Shown: one piece after another, positions 1-8,930 of the stretch
Layout: each line of letters opens with the position of its first letter
Position numbering within the stretch: position 1 is the stretch's first letter
Assembly (NCBI RefSeq): GCF_028618555.1
Contig: NZ_JAQITD010000016.1
Span: 1-49,959, forward strand
Direction of reading: 5' to 3'
Origin: Bartonella sp. CM31XJBT
GTDB taxonomy: Bacteria > Pseudomonadota > Alphaproteobacteria > Rhizobiales > Rhizobiaceae
Length of the DNA stretch: 49,959 bases
Notes under the pieces: generated by a model
The model's database searches: none
What the model was told of the DNA's origin: nothing
Seen by the model: the letters and a program-made list of their open reading frames with translations, nothing else
Program-made: the position numbers and the translations under genes

Positions 1-323
1 GCGTGTTTTGGTGCAAAGAGGTGGGGCAATAAAAAATCGCTTGTTGGTGCTTTGTTGCGTGAAAGTTGTTGATGCTTTTAGGGTGTGAGGAAAAATTGAT
101 AGTTCAATCAGTATTGCTAACGAAAAAAGAGGGGGAGTGTGTTTTGGTGCAAAGAGGTGGGGCAATAAAAAATCGCTTGTTGGTGCTTTGTTGCGTGAAA
201 GTTGTTGGTGCTTTTAGGGTGTGAGAAAAAATTGATAGTTCAATCAGTATTGCTAACGAAAAAGAAGGGGTGCGTGTTTTGGTGCAAAGAGGTGGGGCAA
301 TAAAAAATCGCTTGTTGGTGCTT
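1..323. repeat. 135-bp tandem repeat carrying the 5' end of the MFS gene
   Basis: Units begin at 1, 137 and 272 (period 135-136). The third unit runs into the MFS coding region and leaves the repeat after about 52 bases. Each unit contains the GTGCAAAGAGGTGGGGCAAT stretch that encodes the first residues of the transporter. Units 1 and 2 diverge after about 15 codons and read a 25-codon peptide to a TGA (11-88 and 147-224), so they are decoy gene starts. Unit 1 is cut by the window edge, so more copies may lie upstream. Confidence 0.9.
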
Positions 324-1490
324 TTGCTGGGTAATGGTATGGTGTCATTTGGGGGCTGGATTGATTATATCGTGATTTTGACCGTATCTGTGTTCACTTG
401 GAAAGCTAATCAATATGATGTCGCTTTTATTGGAGCGGCAACATTATTCCCTGGTATCGTTCTGTCGAAGCCAATTGGAATGTTGGTAAGTCACCGTTCT
501 ATGATCCATTGGTTGCGGGCGTCACTGCTGTTACGGGCGCTATGTACTGTCGGTTTATTGCTGGCGACGAGTCTGCAAGGATTTATTATACTGGCAGTTA
601 TTCGAGCGACATTCAACAGTCTAGCCATGCCTGCAATTTCCGTTCTTAGTGCAAATTCTGTGCCTGAACACGGACGGACTCGTTACTATTCTGTGCTTAA
701 CATGATCAATAGCGCAGCAAAGATGATAGGACCTGCTTTGGGGAGTGCTCTGTCTGTACTTTTATCAGATACCTATACTTTATTATTTTCTGGTTTTTTG
801 ACATTGCTAGGCTTTATCGTGTTTTGTTGTCTTGGTGCACAACCTGTCTCGTCGCTAAGAATAAAAAAAGCGAATACCACGCAAGCACAGCAGAGGCTTT
901 ATGGGACAGCTTGGTATGCCTATGTGGCGGTGGTGTTTGTGTATTTTGCCATGGTCTTTATGGTGAATAATCAGTTGCCCGTTATTCTCAGCACAATGAA
1001 AATGAATAAACAGACTCTTGGAATGCTGGTATCTGCTTCAGCGATTGGTAATTTTCTCTATGGGTTTTGGCGTGTGAAACAATCAAAGCATAAACCCCTT
1101 ACAGGCAAAATATCGGAGTTGTTAATGCCGGCAATGTCAACAATGATTGGTTTTGTCTTGATCTCAGTGTGCTTTTTTTACTTTGATTTACTCCGTATTG
1201 AGACTTTGTTGCTTTGTTTTTTCCTTATTGGAATGGTTAGCGCTTACTTTTCCATATCTTCTAATGTTTATCTGGTAAGCAATTTCAATGAACAGATTGG
1301 ATTGGCTTCCGGCTGGGTGCAGTCTATACAAAATTTAGCTATGTTGGTGGCGCCGTTTGTTGGAGCGTTTGTTTTAGGTCACACTTCGGCTGGAAAATTG
1401 TTCCTTCTTTCTGGATTGAGTGGATTATTCTGTTTATTGGCTATCAGGATATTGGTGAACCGTTCTTTGTCTATTGTTCGATCTCAATGA
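282..1490 (+). CDS. MFS transporter (EntS/MFS_3-like exporter)
   Basis: Integral inner-membrane protein of about 402 residues with roughly twelve hydrophobic segments, the size and pattern of a major facilitator superfamily permease. The N-terminal segment (NRLLVLLLGNG) and the weakly charged loops resemble the MFS_3 group of drug or siderophore exporters; the substrate cannot be told. I prefer the GTG at 282, which lies 11 bases after the purine-rich GAAGGGG at 264-270. A GTG at 270 overlaps that ribosome binding site, and an ATG further in would cut the first membrane helix. The region around the chosen start is tandemly duplicated upstream, so the gene drives off the last of three repeat units. 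No partner gene is adjacent. Confidence 0.7.
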   Translation: MQRGGAIKNRLLVLLLGNGMVSFGGWIDYIVILTVSVFTWKANQYDVAFIGAATLFPGIVLSKPIGMLVSHRSMIHWLRASLLLRALCTVGLLLATSLQGFIILAVIRATFNSLAMPAISVLSANSVPEHGRTRYYSVLNMINSAAKMIGPALGSALSVLLSDTYTLLFSGFLTLLGFIVFCCLGAQPVSSLRIKKANTTQAQQRLYGTAWYAYVAVVFVYFAMVFMVNNQLPVILSTMKMNKQTLGMLVSASAIGNFLYGFWRVKQSKHKPLTGKISELLMPAMSTMIGFVLISVCFFYFDLLRIETLLLCFFLIGMVSAYFSISSNVYLVSNFNEQIGLASGWVQSIQNLAMLVAPFVGAFVLGHTSAGKLFLLSGLSGLFCLLAIRILVNRSLSIVRSQ

Positions 1491-1920
1491 TTGGCTCATC
1501 AACGAAACAAATGTTTTAAATCATTTTTCTGAGGTTTAGAGGACGTGGAGATAATCCAACATAGAGCAGCTTTTTCAACGTTATAGATTCAATTTTTGAT
1601 TTTTACTTAACCGCTCATATTTTTGTTTTTTTTCGGGGCTTTGTTTTCTTGACACTGTTCTACCGTCTCGTAAACTCAATAGGGGGCATGGTTTTGAGCG
1701 ATAATGTCATTTTTGTTTAACTCCGCTTTGCTACGAATAGTCAAACTTAAAAACTCAGCTGCTAATCCTCAATCAGCTTGGCTTGACGCAATAATGGAAA
1801 CAGAAAACAAGCTATAGTGTGAATTATCTTATATGCCATAAAACATCACTCTTGGAGGTATGGTGATATCAGGTATGGGAAACTTTAGGCAGAGGGGTAT
1901 GTTAATTGTTGCTCTTTTTC
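1491..1920. other. Intergenic region without a recognisable gene
   Basis: No supported reading frame. Bases 1831-1875 hold one copy of the dispersed palindromic module (CATAAAACATCAC, then GGTGATATCA) that recurs through the window. The rest is unassigned AT-rich sequence between the MFS gene and the converging HTH gene. Confidence 0.5.
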
Positions 1921-2292
1921 CTAATCAGAAATCAACCACAAGATTGCTTTTTGTTTTTTTGGCTGGAGGTCTCTAAAGTTTTTCAAAAGAGTGTGTTCTT
2001 TTTCGCTATAGGTTTCTTGATCACGGAGTGGGGTATTTTTTTTTGTTGAGATATCTTCTTTTGTAGCAATGTCTGCATAAAAAAAGCTTATAGGAACTTC
2101 CAGTTTTTGGGCGATTTTGAGTAAACATCCTGCGCTTACACGATTGAAGCCTTTTTCGTATTTTTGGATTTGTTGAAAACTGACACCTAAATGGCTTCCT
2201 AATTCTTTTTGGGAAAGGCTCATTGAAATGCGTCTGTGGCGGATTCTTTTGCCTATCAGAATGTCGATAAAATTTGGATTTTTAGTTGGCAC
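1921..2292 (-). CDS. XRE-family HTH regulator, Trp family, copy 1
   Basis: Predicted 123-residue DNA-binding protein. Residues about 12-66 form a Cro/C1-type helix-turn-helix: IGKRIRHRRISMSLSQKELG, then GVSFQQIQKYEKG and a third helix region ending LEVPISFFYAD. The C-terminal tail QKKQKAILWLISD is shared with three paralogues at 7.7, 13.3 and 15.1 kb. The start is the GTG at 2292, preceded by a strong GGAGGGGGGG; an upstream ATG would read through the RNA leader. The same start position gives 122-123 residues in all four paralogues. It lies directly downstream of a Brt-type RNA gene on the same strand, the arrangement described for the Bartonella Trp1-9 regulators. One Brt/Trp pair is linked to badA and biofilm control in B. 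henselae (recalled from the literature). The target of this copy is unknown. Confidence 0.85.
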   Translation of the reverse strand: MPTKNPNFIDILIGKRIRHRRISMSLSQKELGSHLGVSFQQIQKYEKGFNRVSAGCLLKIAQKLEVPISFFYADIATKEDISTKKNTPLRDQETYSEKEHTLLKNFRDLQPKKQKAILWLISD

Positions 2293-2310
2293 TTCAAGCC
2301 CCCCCTCCGG

Positions 2311-2510
2311 TTGCGAGCGCCCTCGCATTGGTATTCCGGGAGTCAAAATACTGAGCTCTAGTCAGTTTTTTTGCTTTTAGTGCTTAAAGCACCTGGACAT
2401 GGCAAAAACTCCCGGAATTCCGGGACACCCACAAGAGTGGGCTCATTTTACGCTAGAGCTTAGGGTTTTTGAATCCCTCTTGATCGCTGCGTAGACGATC
2501 AAAAAACATT
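2311..2510 (-). ncRNA. Brt-family small RNA/leader, copy 1
   Basis: A promoter TTGCCA-17 bp-TACAAA lies at 2540-2545 and 2517-2522 (minus strand), giving a start near 2510. The transcript would be about 200 nt, matching the 194-203 nt I recall for Brt RNAs. Visible stems: TGATCG/CGATCA near the 5' end, CCCAC/GTGGG, a GTGCTT/AAGCAC hairpin inside a TTTTGC/GCAAAA stem, ATTCCGGGAGT/ACTCCCGGAAT (11 bp), a long-range 8-bp stem AGCTCTAG (2354-2361) with CTAGAGCT (2453-2460), and a final TGCGAG/CTCGCA hairpin just before the regulator's ribosome binding site. Ends are estimates. Confidence 0.8.
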
Positions 2511-2632
2511 TTTTAATTTGTAAAGTAATTTCAGAAGATTGGCAAGAGAAATGAAAATAATCTCAAAGAGACTATATGATTGGGTACTTTTTAAAAAAGT
2601 GCGAAATATGGATTATAAATCGCGTCTTTTGC

Positions 2633-2674
2633 TTAATCAGAAATGTCGATAAAATTTGGATTTTTGGTTGGCAC
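2633..2674 (-). pseudogene. Collapsed Trp regulator: 13-codon minigene, copy A
   Basis: The normal start codon and ribosome binding site are kept, but about 330 bp of the HTH gene are missing. Reading from the GTG at 2674 gives VPTKNPNFIDI joined in frame to SD and a TAA stop. The junction lies at similar sequences (ATTCTGATA near the N-terminus, ATTTCTGATTAG at the C-terminus), consistent with deletion by short homology. It cannot bind DNA. It may be plain decay, or a translated leader peptide. Confidence 0.75.
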
Positions 2675-2691
2675 TTAAAGCTCCCCTCCGG

Positions 2692-2890
2692 TTGCGAGCG
2701 CCCTCGCATTGGTATTCCGGGAGGTTGAAAATACTGAACCTAAATCAGCTTTTTGCTTTTAGTGCTTAAAGCACCTGGACATAGCAAAATCTCCCGGAAT
2801 CCGGGAAACCCACAAGAGTAGGCTCATTTTTACGCTAGGGTTTAGGGCTTTCAGTTCCCTTTGGTCGCTGCGTAGACGATCAAAATGACA
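2692..2890 (-). ncRNA. Brt-family RNA upstream of minigene A
   Basis: Promoter TTGCCA (2920-2925)-17 bp-TATCAC (2897-2902) on the minus strand, with a start near 2890. The same stem set as copy 1 is kept, including the final TGCGAG/CTCGCA hairpin. The long-range stem is weaker here: 6 of 7 pairs between 2734-2740 and 2839-2845. One base is missing from the CCCGGAATCCGGG element. Confidence 0.7.
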
Positions 2891-3012
2891 CTTTAAGTGA
2901 TAAAGTAATTTCAGAAGATTGGCAAGAGAAATGAAAATAATCTCAAAGAGATTATATGATTGGGTACTTTTTAAAAAAGTGCGAAATATGGATTATAAAT
3001 CGCGTCTTTTGC

Positions 3013-3054
3013 TTAATCAGAAATGTCGATAAAATTTGGATTTTTGGTTGGCAC
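3013..3054 (-). pseudogene. Collapsed Trp regulator: 13-codon minigene, copy B
   Basis: Encodes the same 13-residue peptide as copy A from the GTG at 3054 with GGAGGGGGGG before it, ending at the TAA at 3013-3015. The frame and ribosome binding site are intact, although the HTH domain is gone. Confidence 0.75.
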
Positions 3055-3072
3055 TTCAAGCCCCCCCTCCGG

Positions 3073-3273
3073 TTGCGAGCGCCCTCGCATTGGTATTCCG
3101 GGAGCAACAAGTACTGAACCCTAGTCAGCTTTTTGCTTTTAGTGCGGAAACGCACCTGGACATAGCAAAAAACTCCCGGAATTCCGGGATACCCACAAGA
3201 GTAGGCTCAATTGTACGCTAGGGTTTAGGGCCTGTTTTCCCTGTTGATCGCTGCGTAGACGATCAAAATGACA
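3073..3273 (-). ncRNA. Brt-family RNA upstream of minigene B
   Basis: Promoter TTGCCA (3303-3308)-17 bp-TATCAC (3280-3285), with a start near 3273. The long-range stem is a perfect 8 bp, AACCCTAG (3117-3124) with CTAGGGTT (3218-3225). The apical hairpin differs from copy 1, being GTGCG/CGCAC instead of GTGCTT/AAGCAC, again with both arms changed together. Confidence 0.75.
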
Positions 3274-3532
3274 CTTTAAGTGATAAAGTAATTTCAGAAG
3301 ATTGGCAAGAACAATCAAAAATTTTCTATTCTGTTATGCCATAAAACGGCGCTATTTGGAGGGGTGTGATATCAGCATATCAATATTCACATTTAGGCGT
3401 TTTTTAGAGTGTGTGATAAATGTTTTAGGCTGGACTTATCTGTCTAGTCTAATGAAACAGTTTCGTTTGTGGGGTGGGTGATAACTATACAAAGTAATCA
3501 GTAGGGGGCCTTTGAGATAAGAAGTTGGATTG

Positions 3533-3800
3533 TTTACAGAACAGTGTTTACAAAGCGGTGTGGAGTGGTGAACCTTTCGTTGGCTTTGTTCTGTAAAGAT
3601 GTAAAAGCGTAAAAATGTATATCCGTAAAAGTGAAGCGGAGGATTTGTGGATTTATATATTGTGCGTGTTTTGGTTACGTTGGGCTTTTGTCTGACATAG
3701 AATGTGGTGAGAGGATTGGGGGAGGTGCCAGACTGGAAGAGAAATGGAGAGTGTTGTTGAGTGCGTTGGTTGGAGAAGAGTGTGGGAGGAATGGAAGGTG
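3533..3800. repeat. Dispersed TTTACAGAAC/GTTCTGTAAA element, copy 1
   Basis: Begins with TTTACAGAAC (3533-3542) and has the exact inverted repeat GTTCTGTAAA at 3588-3597, followed by GATGTAAAAGCGTAAAAATG. A G-rich tail follows that includes TTGTGCGTGTTTTGGTTACG and a GGAGAAGAGTGTGGGAGG-type motif. No gene is supported in it. The copies suggest a small mobile or RNA-forming intergenic element. Confidence 0.7.
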
Positions 3801-3856
3801 ATCTGAAACGAATGCGTGGTCAGTGGTGGAAACTTGCTAGACAAGTATTTGAATTA

Positions 3857-4200
3857 TTTACAGAACAGTGTTTACAAAGCGGTGTGGGGTGGTAAGCCTT
3901 TCCTTGGCTTCGTTCTGTAAAGATGTAAAAGCGTAAAAATGTGTTTGTGAGAAAGGAGTGGGGGGCTATGTGTTGTGTGTGTTTTTGTCATGGTGAGAAA
4001 TGTGGCGAGATAAATGAGGGAAAGAGTCTGTGAATGGAAGTTGGGAGGAAGAGTGCTGTTAAGTTGTGAGTGTGTGACGGGAGAGCAAAACGGGAAGGGA
4101 GAATGGAGAGAGTGCGCATGGATAGGAGAAGAGTGTTGGTAAGGCGGTGGTGCAAAGAGATGCGTGAAGGAATGGTGATTTAAGGAGATAGAGCTTGATT
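3857..4200. repeat. Dispersed TTTACAGAAC/GTTCTGTAAA element, copy 2
   Basis: Arms at 3857-3866 and 3912-3921, then the same GATGTAAAAGCGTAAAAATG and G-rich tail with TGTTTTTGTCATGGTGAG and GGATAGGAGAAGAGTGTTGG. This is the longest of the three copies ahead of clpB. Confidence 0.7.
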
Positions 4201-4282
4201 TGTTGAGCCTGATGAAGTGCTGTCGTTTGAGGAGGGGAGTCTGAAGACTGTAAGGGGGGTACTAGGCAAAAAGCTGGGTTCT

Positions 4283-4450
4283 TTTACAGAACAGTGTTTA
4301 CAAAGCGGTGTGGGGTGGTAAGCCTTTCGTTGGCTTCGTTCTGTAAAGATGTAAAAGCGTAAAAATGTGTTTGTGAAAAAGGAGTGGGGGGCTATGTGTT
4401 GTGCGTGTTTTTGTCATGGTGGGCTTTTGTCTGACATCGATGGGAGCATT
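4283..4450. repeat. Dispersed TTTACAGAAC/GTTCTGTAAA element, copy 3
   Basis: Arms at 4283-4292 and 4338-4347. It is preceded by GTCTGAAGACTGTAAGGGG and TACTAGGC, a flank also found before the copy at 8568. It runs toward a G-rich stretch upstream of clpB. A 109-codon frame across it is of repeat composition, and I do not call it a gene. Confidence 0.7.
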
Positions 4451-4487
4451 GGGGGTGAAGAGACTGTAATAGTGCGGCTAGGCCGGT

Positions 4488-4541
4488 TGGGGTTGGGCTG
4501 GTGGGGAGGCTGGGCTGGTGGGGAAGCTGGGCTGGTGGGGC
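4488..4541. repeat. Short GGGCTGGTGGGG tandem repeat
   Basis: Three imperfect copies of a roughly 17-bp unit containing GGGCTGGTGGGGA. It is G-rich and lies 220 bases upstream of clpB. Confidence 0.7.
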
Positions 4542-4765
4542 GTATAGGGGAGTTGCGGTTTTTGTTTAAATTGATAGCGTATTTTTTTCTCCCTCTTGCT
4601 ATGAGGCGTGTAAAAACCCATATTCTTTTTAGCACTACGGTTCTTCTTCATGCGGCATCATTTGCGGTGTTTTGTGGGGGGTGGGCTGTCCTTTGAAGAT
4701 GTCTCTTTTGTGGAATGTTGGGGGAATTTAAAGTGCGGTGGTGGCTTGAGATTTAAGGAAAAAAA

Positions 4766-7345
4766 ATGAATTTGGAAAAATATAGCGAACGCGTGCAGGG
4801 TTTTTTACAATCAGCACAAAGTGGTGCCCTTGCTTCTGATCATCAGCAGTTTTTGCCGGAGCATCTGTTGAAAGTGTTGTTAGACGATTCTCAAGGATTG
4901 GCAGCATCACTGATCCAAAAAGCGGGTGGTGATCTTACTCTTATTCGAAAGGCGCTTAACGAAGCACTTGATGCTTTGCCTAAAGTGCAAGGGGGGAATG
5001 GACAGCTCTATCTCTCTCAGCCGTTGGCAAAAGTCTTTAACATGGCGGAAGATTTGGCGAAAAAAGCCGGTGATCAATTTGTGACCGTTGAGCGTGTGTT
5101 GCAAGCGCTGATCATGGAAAAGACCGCAAAAACTGCTGATATTCTTACAAGCGGAGGGTTGACAGCGCAGGCGCTTAATGAGGCTATTAATGATTTGCGG
5201 AAAGGAAAAACAGCAACAAGCCCCCATGCCGAAAGCCAATATGATGCTTTGCAAAAATATGCCCGTGATCTCACAAAAGATGCCCGTGAAGGAAAACTCG
5301 ACCCTGTGATTGGGCGGGAAGAGGAAATCCGCCGCACTATTCAGGTGCTTTCACGGCGGACCAAAAATAATCCTGTGCTTATCGGTGAGCCTGGGGTGGG
5401 GAAAACAGCTATCGTGGAAGGGTTGGCATTGCGCATTGTTAATGGCGATGTGCCTGAAACTTTGCGGGATAAACAGCTTCATGCGTTGGATATGGGAGCG
5501 CTTATCGCTGGTGCAAAATATCGTGGGGAATTCGAAGAGCGCCTCAAAGCGGTGTTGGCAGAGGTGCAAGCTGAAAATGGGCAGATCATTTTGTTTATCG
5601 ATGAATTGCATAATCTCGTTGGGGCTGGAAAATCTGACGGTCCTATGGATGCTTCTAACTTGTTAAAACCTGCTCTTGCACGCGGAGAACTCCATTGTGT
5701 GGGGGCTACTACGCTCGATGAATATCGAAAATATGTCGAAAAAGATGCTGCTCTTGCACGCCGCTTTCAGCCTGTCTTTGTACCGGAACCCTCTTTGGAG
5801 GATACTATTTCTATCTTGCGCGGTATTAAGGAAAAATATGAACAACATCACAAAGTGCGCTTGGCTGATAGTGCTTTGATTGCGGCGGCGCGTTTGTCTA
5901 ACCGCTATATTACGGATCGCTTCTTGCCGGATAAAGCTATTGACCTTATCGATGAAGCGGCGGCACGGTTGCGCATGCAGGTCGATTCAAAGCCGGAAGA
6001 ACTCGATGCTGTTGATCGGCGTATTTTACAGTTGAAGATCGAACGGGAAGCTTTGAAAACAGATGTCGAGCCAACAGCAAAAGAACGTTTGGAAAATGTG
6101 CAGGAGGAACTCAAAACATTGGAACAACAGTCCGCTGAGATGACAAGTGCTTGGCAGGCTGAGAAACAAAAATTAGGGCATGCTGCTGATTTGAAAAAAC
6201 AACTCGAAGAAGCTCGTAATGCTTTGGCTATTGCACAACGTGATGGACAATTCCAACGCGCTGGAGAGCTCGCTTATAGCGTTATCCCTGAACTCGAAAA
6301 ACAATTGAGCATTGCGGAAAATGATGATCAACAAAATCATCTCGTTGAAGAGACGGTTACTGCTGAACATGTGGCGCGGATTGTTTCACGCTGGACCGGT
6401 ATTCCTGTTGATCGAATGCTGGAGGCAGAACGGGAGGCGCTGTTGCGTATGGAAGATGAAATTAGCAAACGTGTGATTGGGCAGGGAGAGGCTGTTCAAG
6501 CTGTTTCTCGCGCTGTACGCCGTGCGCGCGCAGGGTTGCAAGATCCCAATCGCCCGCTTGGCACTTTCATGTTTTTGGGTCCTACCGGTGTGGGAAAAAC
6601 CGAATTAACCAAAGCACTTGCCGCTTTTCTTTTCCAAGACTCCAATGCCATGTTGCGCATCGATATGTCGGAATATATGGAAAAGCATGCTGGGGCGCGG
6701 CTGATTGGGGCGCCACCTGGATATGTTGGATATGAAGAGGGAGGCGTGCTGACGGAAGCTGTACGTAGAAGACCTTACCAGGTCATTCTATTCGACGAAA
6801 TTGAAAAAGCACACCCTGATATTTTTAATCTCTTGTTGCAAGTGTTGGATGAGGGACGTTTGACCGATAGTCAAGGACGTACCGTCGATTTTCGCAATAC
6901 CTTGCTGATTATGACTTCTAATCTTGGTGCTGAGTTTTTAACTGCTTTGCCTGAAGGGCAAACCGTTGAGCAGGCAAAAAATGATGTTATGAATGTCGTG
7001 AAAGCGGCTTTCCGTCCTGAGTTTTTAAACCGTATTGATGAGATTATTCTCTTTCAAAGGCTGCAACGTCACGATATGGAAGCGATCGTCGATATTCAGA
7101 TAGAACATTTGCAAAATTTGCTCAATGAACGCAAAATAACTTTGCAAATCGAGCCAGAGGTGAGAAAATTTCTTGCCGATAAGGGCTATGATCCGCTCTA
7201 TGGTGCGCGTCCGCTTAAACGGATTATCCAAAAAGAAATTCAAGATCCACTGGCGGAAAATATCTTATTTGGGAAAATTCACGATGAGACGACGGTAAAA
7301 ATTACAAAACAAGGAGATCGGTTGGAATTTTTGCCTGAAGATTAA
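4766..7345 (+). CDS. clpB: ClpB disaggregase (Hsp100)
   Basis: Cytoplasmic hexameric AAA+ chaperone that pulls polypeptides out of aggregates together with DnaK. The 859 residues are full length for the family. In order: N-terminal Clp repeat domain (about 1-145), first ATPase domain with Walker A GEPGVGKT (207-214) and Walker B LFIDELHN, coiled-coil middle domain (about 400-530, rich in E, K and Q), second ATPase domain with Walker A GPTGVGKT (605-612) and Walker [12 protein letters not shown], then the C-terminal domain ([13 protein letters not shown]). The start ATG follows AAGGAAAAAA. I found no convincing RpoH promoter. In many alphaproteobacteria this gene follows the DUF4167 gene; here that gene is 31 kb downstream, so the context is rearranged. 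Base composition is typical of the core genes here. Confidence 0.98.
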   Translation: MNLEKYSERVQGFLQSAQSGALASDHQQFLPEHLLKVLLDDSQGLAASLIQKAGGDLTLIRKALNEALDALPKVQGGNGQLYLSQPLAKVFNMAEDLAKKAGDQFVTVERVLQALIMEKTAKTADILTSGGLTAQALNEAINDLRKGKTATSPHAESQYDALQKYARDLTKDAREGKLDPVIGREEEIRRTIQVLSRRTKNNPVLIGEPGVGKTAIVEGLALRIVNGDVPETLRDKQLHALDMGALIAGAKYRGEFEERLKAVLAEVQAENGQIILFIDELHNLVGAGKSDGPMDASNLLKPALARGELHCVGATTLDEYRKYVEKDAALARRFQPVFVPEPSLEDTISILRGIKEKYEQHHKVRLADSALIAAARLSNRYITDRFLPDKAIDLIDEAAARLRMQVDSKPEELDAVDRRILQLKIEREALKTDVEPTAKERLENVQEELKTLEQQSAEMTSAWQAEKQKLGHAADLKKQLEEARNALAIAQRDGQFQRAGELAYSVIPELEKQLSIAENDDQQNHLVEETVTAEHVARIVSRWTGIPVDRMLEAEREALLRMEDEISKRVIGQGEAVQAVSRAVRRARAGLQDPNRPLGTFMFLGPTGVGKTELTKALAAFLFQDSNAMLRIDMSEYMEKHAGARLIGAPPGYVGYEEGGVLTEAVRRRPYQVILFDEIEKAHPDIFNLLLQVLDEGRLTDSQGRTVDFRNTLLIMTSNLGAEFLTALPEGQTVEQAKNDVMNVVKAAFRPEFLNRIDEIILFQRLQRHDMEAIVDIQIEHLQNLLNERKITLQIEPEVRKFLADKGYDPLYGARPLKRIIQKEIQDPLAENILFGKIHDETTVKITKQGDRLEFLPED

Positions 7346-7368
7346 GTGTGGAAAAATTCACGCTATAA

Positions 7369-7406
7369 AGGGCGGTGATAATCCTATTATGCGATAACAC
7401 CGCTCT
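7369..7406 (+). terminator. Possible clpB terminator hairpin
   Basis: AGGGCGGTG (7369-7377) pairs with CACCGCTCT (7398-7406) with one G-U pair, 24 bases after the clpB stop. Only a short run of T follows. The right arm is also part of the dispersed palindromic module, so it may be a repeat serving as terminator. Confidence 0.4.
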
Positions 7407-7747
7407 TTGAGGTGTGCTGATTTAGAAAATTCACGATGAGGCAGCGGTGTTTTATTGCAAAGCAAAGGGAGTGGTCGGTGTTTTTGCATGTTAAATGAGC
7501 GTTCTCGAATATCGTAGGGTTCTTTTACTTCTGGTTGTCGTGAAAGCTATTTTCTTGCAATGTTATAAGTGAAGTCACAAGCGGGATTGCTTTATTGCTT
7601 TGTGCGTAAAAGCGTTAAAGAGAAATGCCGTTTATCCGCCGTAAAACATTGCTCTTTGAAGGGGTGTGGGGAGCTGATCTGAATTTGACTTAAGGATGTT
7701 TTGTTGTTTGATATATTAACGAATAACGTTGATTAGTGCTCTTTTGC

Positions 7748-8119
7748 CTAATCAGAAATCAACCACAAGATTGCTTTTTGTTTTTTAGATTTGAGCTCTC
7801 TAAAGTTTTTTAAAAGTGCCTGTTCTTTTTCGCTATAGGTTTCTTGATCGTGGTGTAAGAGAGTTTCTTTTGTTGAAAGATCTTCTTTTGTGGCAAGGTC
7901 TGCATAAAAAAAGTTTACGGGAACTTCTAGTTTTTGGGCGATTTCTAGTAAACATTTGGCACTTACACGGTTTGAGCCTTTTTCGTATTTTTGGATTTGT
8001 TGGAAACTGACACCTAAATGGCTTCCTAATTCTTTTTGGGAAAGTCCTATTGAAATGCGTCTATGACGGATTCTTTTGCCTATCAAAATGTCGATAAAAT
8101 GTGGATTTTTAGTTGGCAC
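7748..8119 (-). CDS. XRE-family HTH regulator, Trp family, copy 2
   Basis: 123 residues from the GTG at 8119, preceded by the same strong GGAGGGGGGG as copy 1. The HTH region (IGKRIRHRRISIGLSQKELG, then GVSFQQIQKYEKGSNRVSA) is near identical to copy 1. Differences concentrate after residue 70 in the linker following FFYADLATKEDLS. The tail reads KSKKQKAILWLISD. It lies immediately downstream of its own Brt RNA and converges on clpB. The shared HTH helix suggests the paralogues could recognise related operators; that is inference. Confidence 0.85.
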   Translation of the reverse strand: MPTKNPHFIDILIGKRIRHRRISIGLSQKELGSHLGVSFQQIQKYEKGSNRVSAKCLLEIAQKLEVPVNFFYADLATKEDLSTKETLLHHDQETYSEKEQALLKNFRELKSKKQKAILWLISD

Positions 8120-8137
8120 TTCAAGCCCCCCCTCCGG

Positions 8138-8334
8138 TTGCGAGCGCCCTCGCATTGGTATTCCGGGAGTTAAAAACACTGACTTGACTCAGCTTTTTGC
8201 TTTTAGTGCTAAAGCACCTGGACATAGCAAAATCTCCCGGAATTCCGGGATACCCGCAAAGCGGGATAAATTTATGTGTCAAGTCTTCGGGTTTTTAATC
8301 CCTATTGATCGTTGCGTAGGCGACCAAAATTACA
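8138..8334 (-). ncRNA. Brt-family small RNA/leader, copy for Trp 2
   Basis: Promoter TTGCCA (8364-8369)-17 bp-TATCAC (8341-8346), with a start near 8334 and about 197 nt to the final TGCGAG/CTCGCA hairpin. The long-range stem is a perfect 8 bp, GACTTGAC (8181-8188) with GTCAAGTC (8278-8285). Its sequence is unrelated to that of the other copies. Confidence 0.8.
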
Positions 8335-8381
8335 CTTTAAGTGATAAAGTAATTTCAGAAGATTGGCAAGAAAAATCAATA

Positions 8382-8425
8382 TGCTATAAAACGGCGTTAT
8401 TTGGAGGGGGGATGATATCAAGTAT
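8382..8425. repeat. Dispersed palindromic module (REP-like), example copy
   Basis: ATGCTATAAAACGGCG, then TTATTTGGAGG and GATGATATCA. It is one of more than ten related 40-45 bp modules scattered between genes; clear relatives are at 1831, 3336, 7630, 10636 and 30046. Several copies pair CACC or ATCAC with GGTG or GTGAT. Confidence 0.5.
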
Positions 8426-8567
8426 ATCAATTTCCACATTTAGGTGTTTTTTAGAGTGTGTGGTGAATATTTTTGGCTGGGCTTATCATGTTCTGGTCTG
8501 ATGAAACAGTCTCGTTTGAGGGGGACGTCTGAAGACTGTAAGGGGTACTAGGCCAAAAGCTGGGTTC

Positions 8568-8930
8568 GTTTATAGACTATTGTTTACAGAGCAGCGCGGG
8601 GTGGTGATGTGGAAATTTTATTTGGCTTCGTTCTGTAATGATGTAAAAGCGTAAAAATGTATATCCGTAAAAGTGAAGTGGGGGATTTGTGGTTTATATA
8701 TTGTGCGTGTTTTTGGTCACTTTGGGCTTTTGGGGGCGTGGAATGTGGTGCGAGGATTGGGGGGAAGTGTTTTCGTGAATGGAGGGGGAAGCTGGGAGGA
8801 AGAGGGGTGTTCAGTTGTTAAGTGTGTGATGGGAGAGAAAAGGGGGAATGGAGGATGAAGAGAGTGCGCATGGATAAGAGGAGAGTGTGGGTAAGGCGGG
8901 TGTTGCAAAGAGATGCGTGATGGATGGCGG
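8568..8930. repeat. Dispersed TTTACAGAAC-type element, copy 4
   Basis: Degenerate arms (TTTATAGACT near 8570, GTTCTGTAAT near 8631) with the conserved GATGTAAAAGCGTAAAAATG and the same G-rich tail as copies 1-3. The flank GTCTGAAGACTGTAAGGGG lies just before it. From 8931 to 9340 I see no gene, only AT-rich sequence leading to the MFS gene. Confidence 0.65.

Larger units (their letters stand above)
2521..3290. repeat. 380-bp tandem repeat of the Brt leader with collapsed regulator
   Basis: The segment holding promoter, Brt leader and truncated regulator is present twice in tandem: equivalent points are 2641 and 3021, and 2521 and 2901 (period 380). The second copy has diverged slightly and ends near the TTGGCAAGA at 3302-3310. 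Both copies share the same internal deletion, so the deletion came before the duplication. Confidence 0.85.

Noticed and set aside
2952..3221. Frames of 61-67 codons on both strands over the truncated cassette
   Set aside because: They read the Brt leader and its repeats; the only meaningful reading there is the 13-codon collapsed regulator.
4367..4696. 109-codon plus-strand frame ahead of clpB
   Set aside because: It runs through a dispersed repeat and the G-rich GGGCTGGTGGGG units; composition is repeat-driven, the first part matches non-coding copies elsewhere, and the C-terminus has no domain.
4680..4765. Heat-shock (RpoH) promoter for clpB
   Set aside because: CTTTGAAGATG and nearby sequence only loosely resemble an alphaproteobacterial RpoH -35, and no matching -10 at the right distance was seen.
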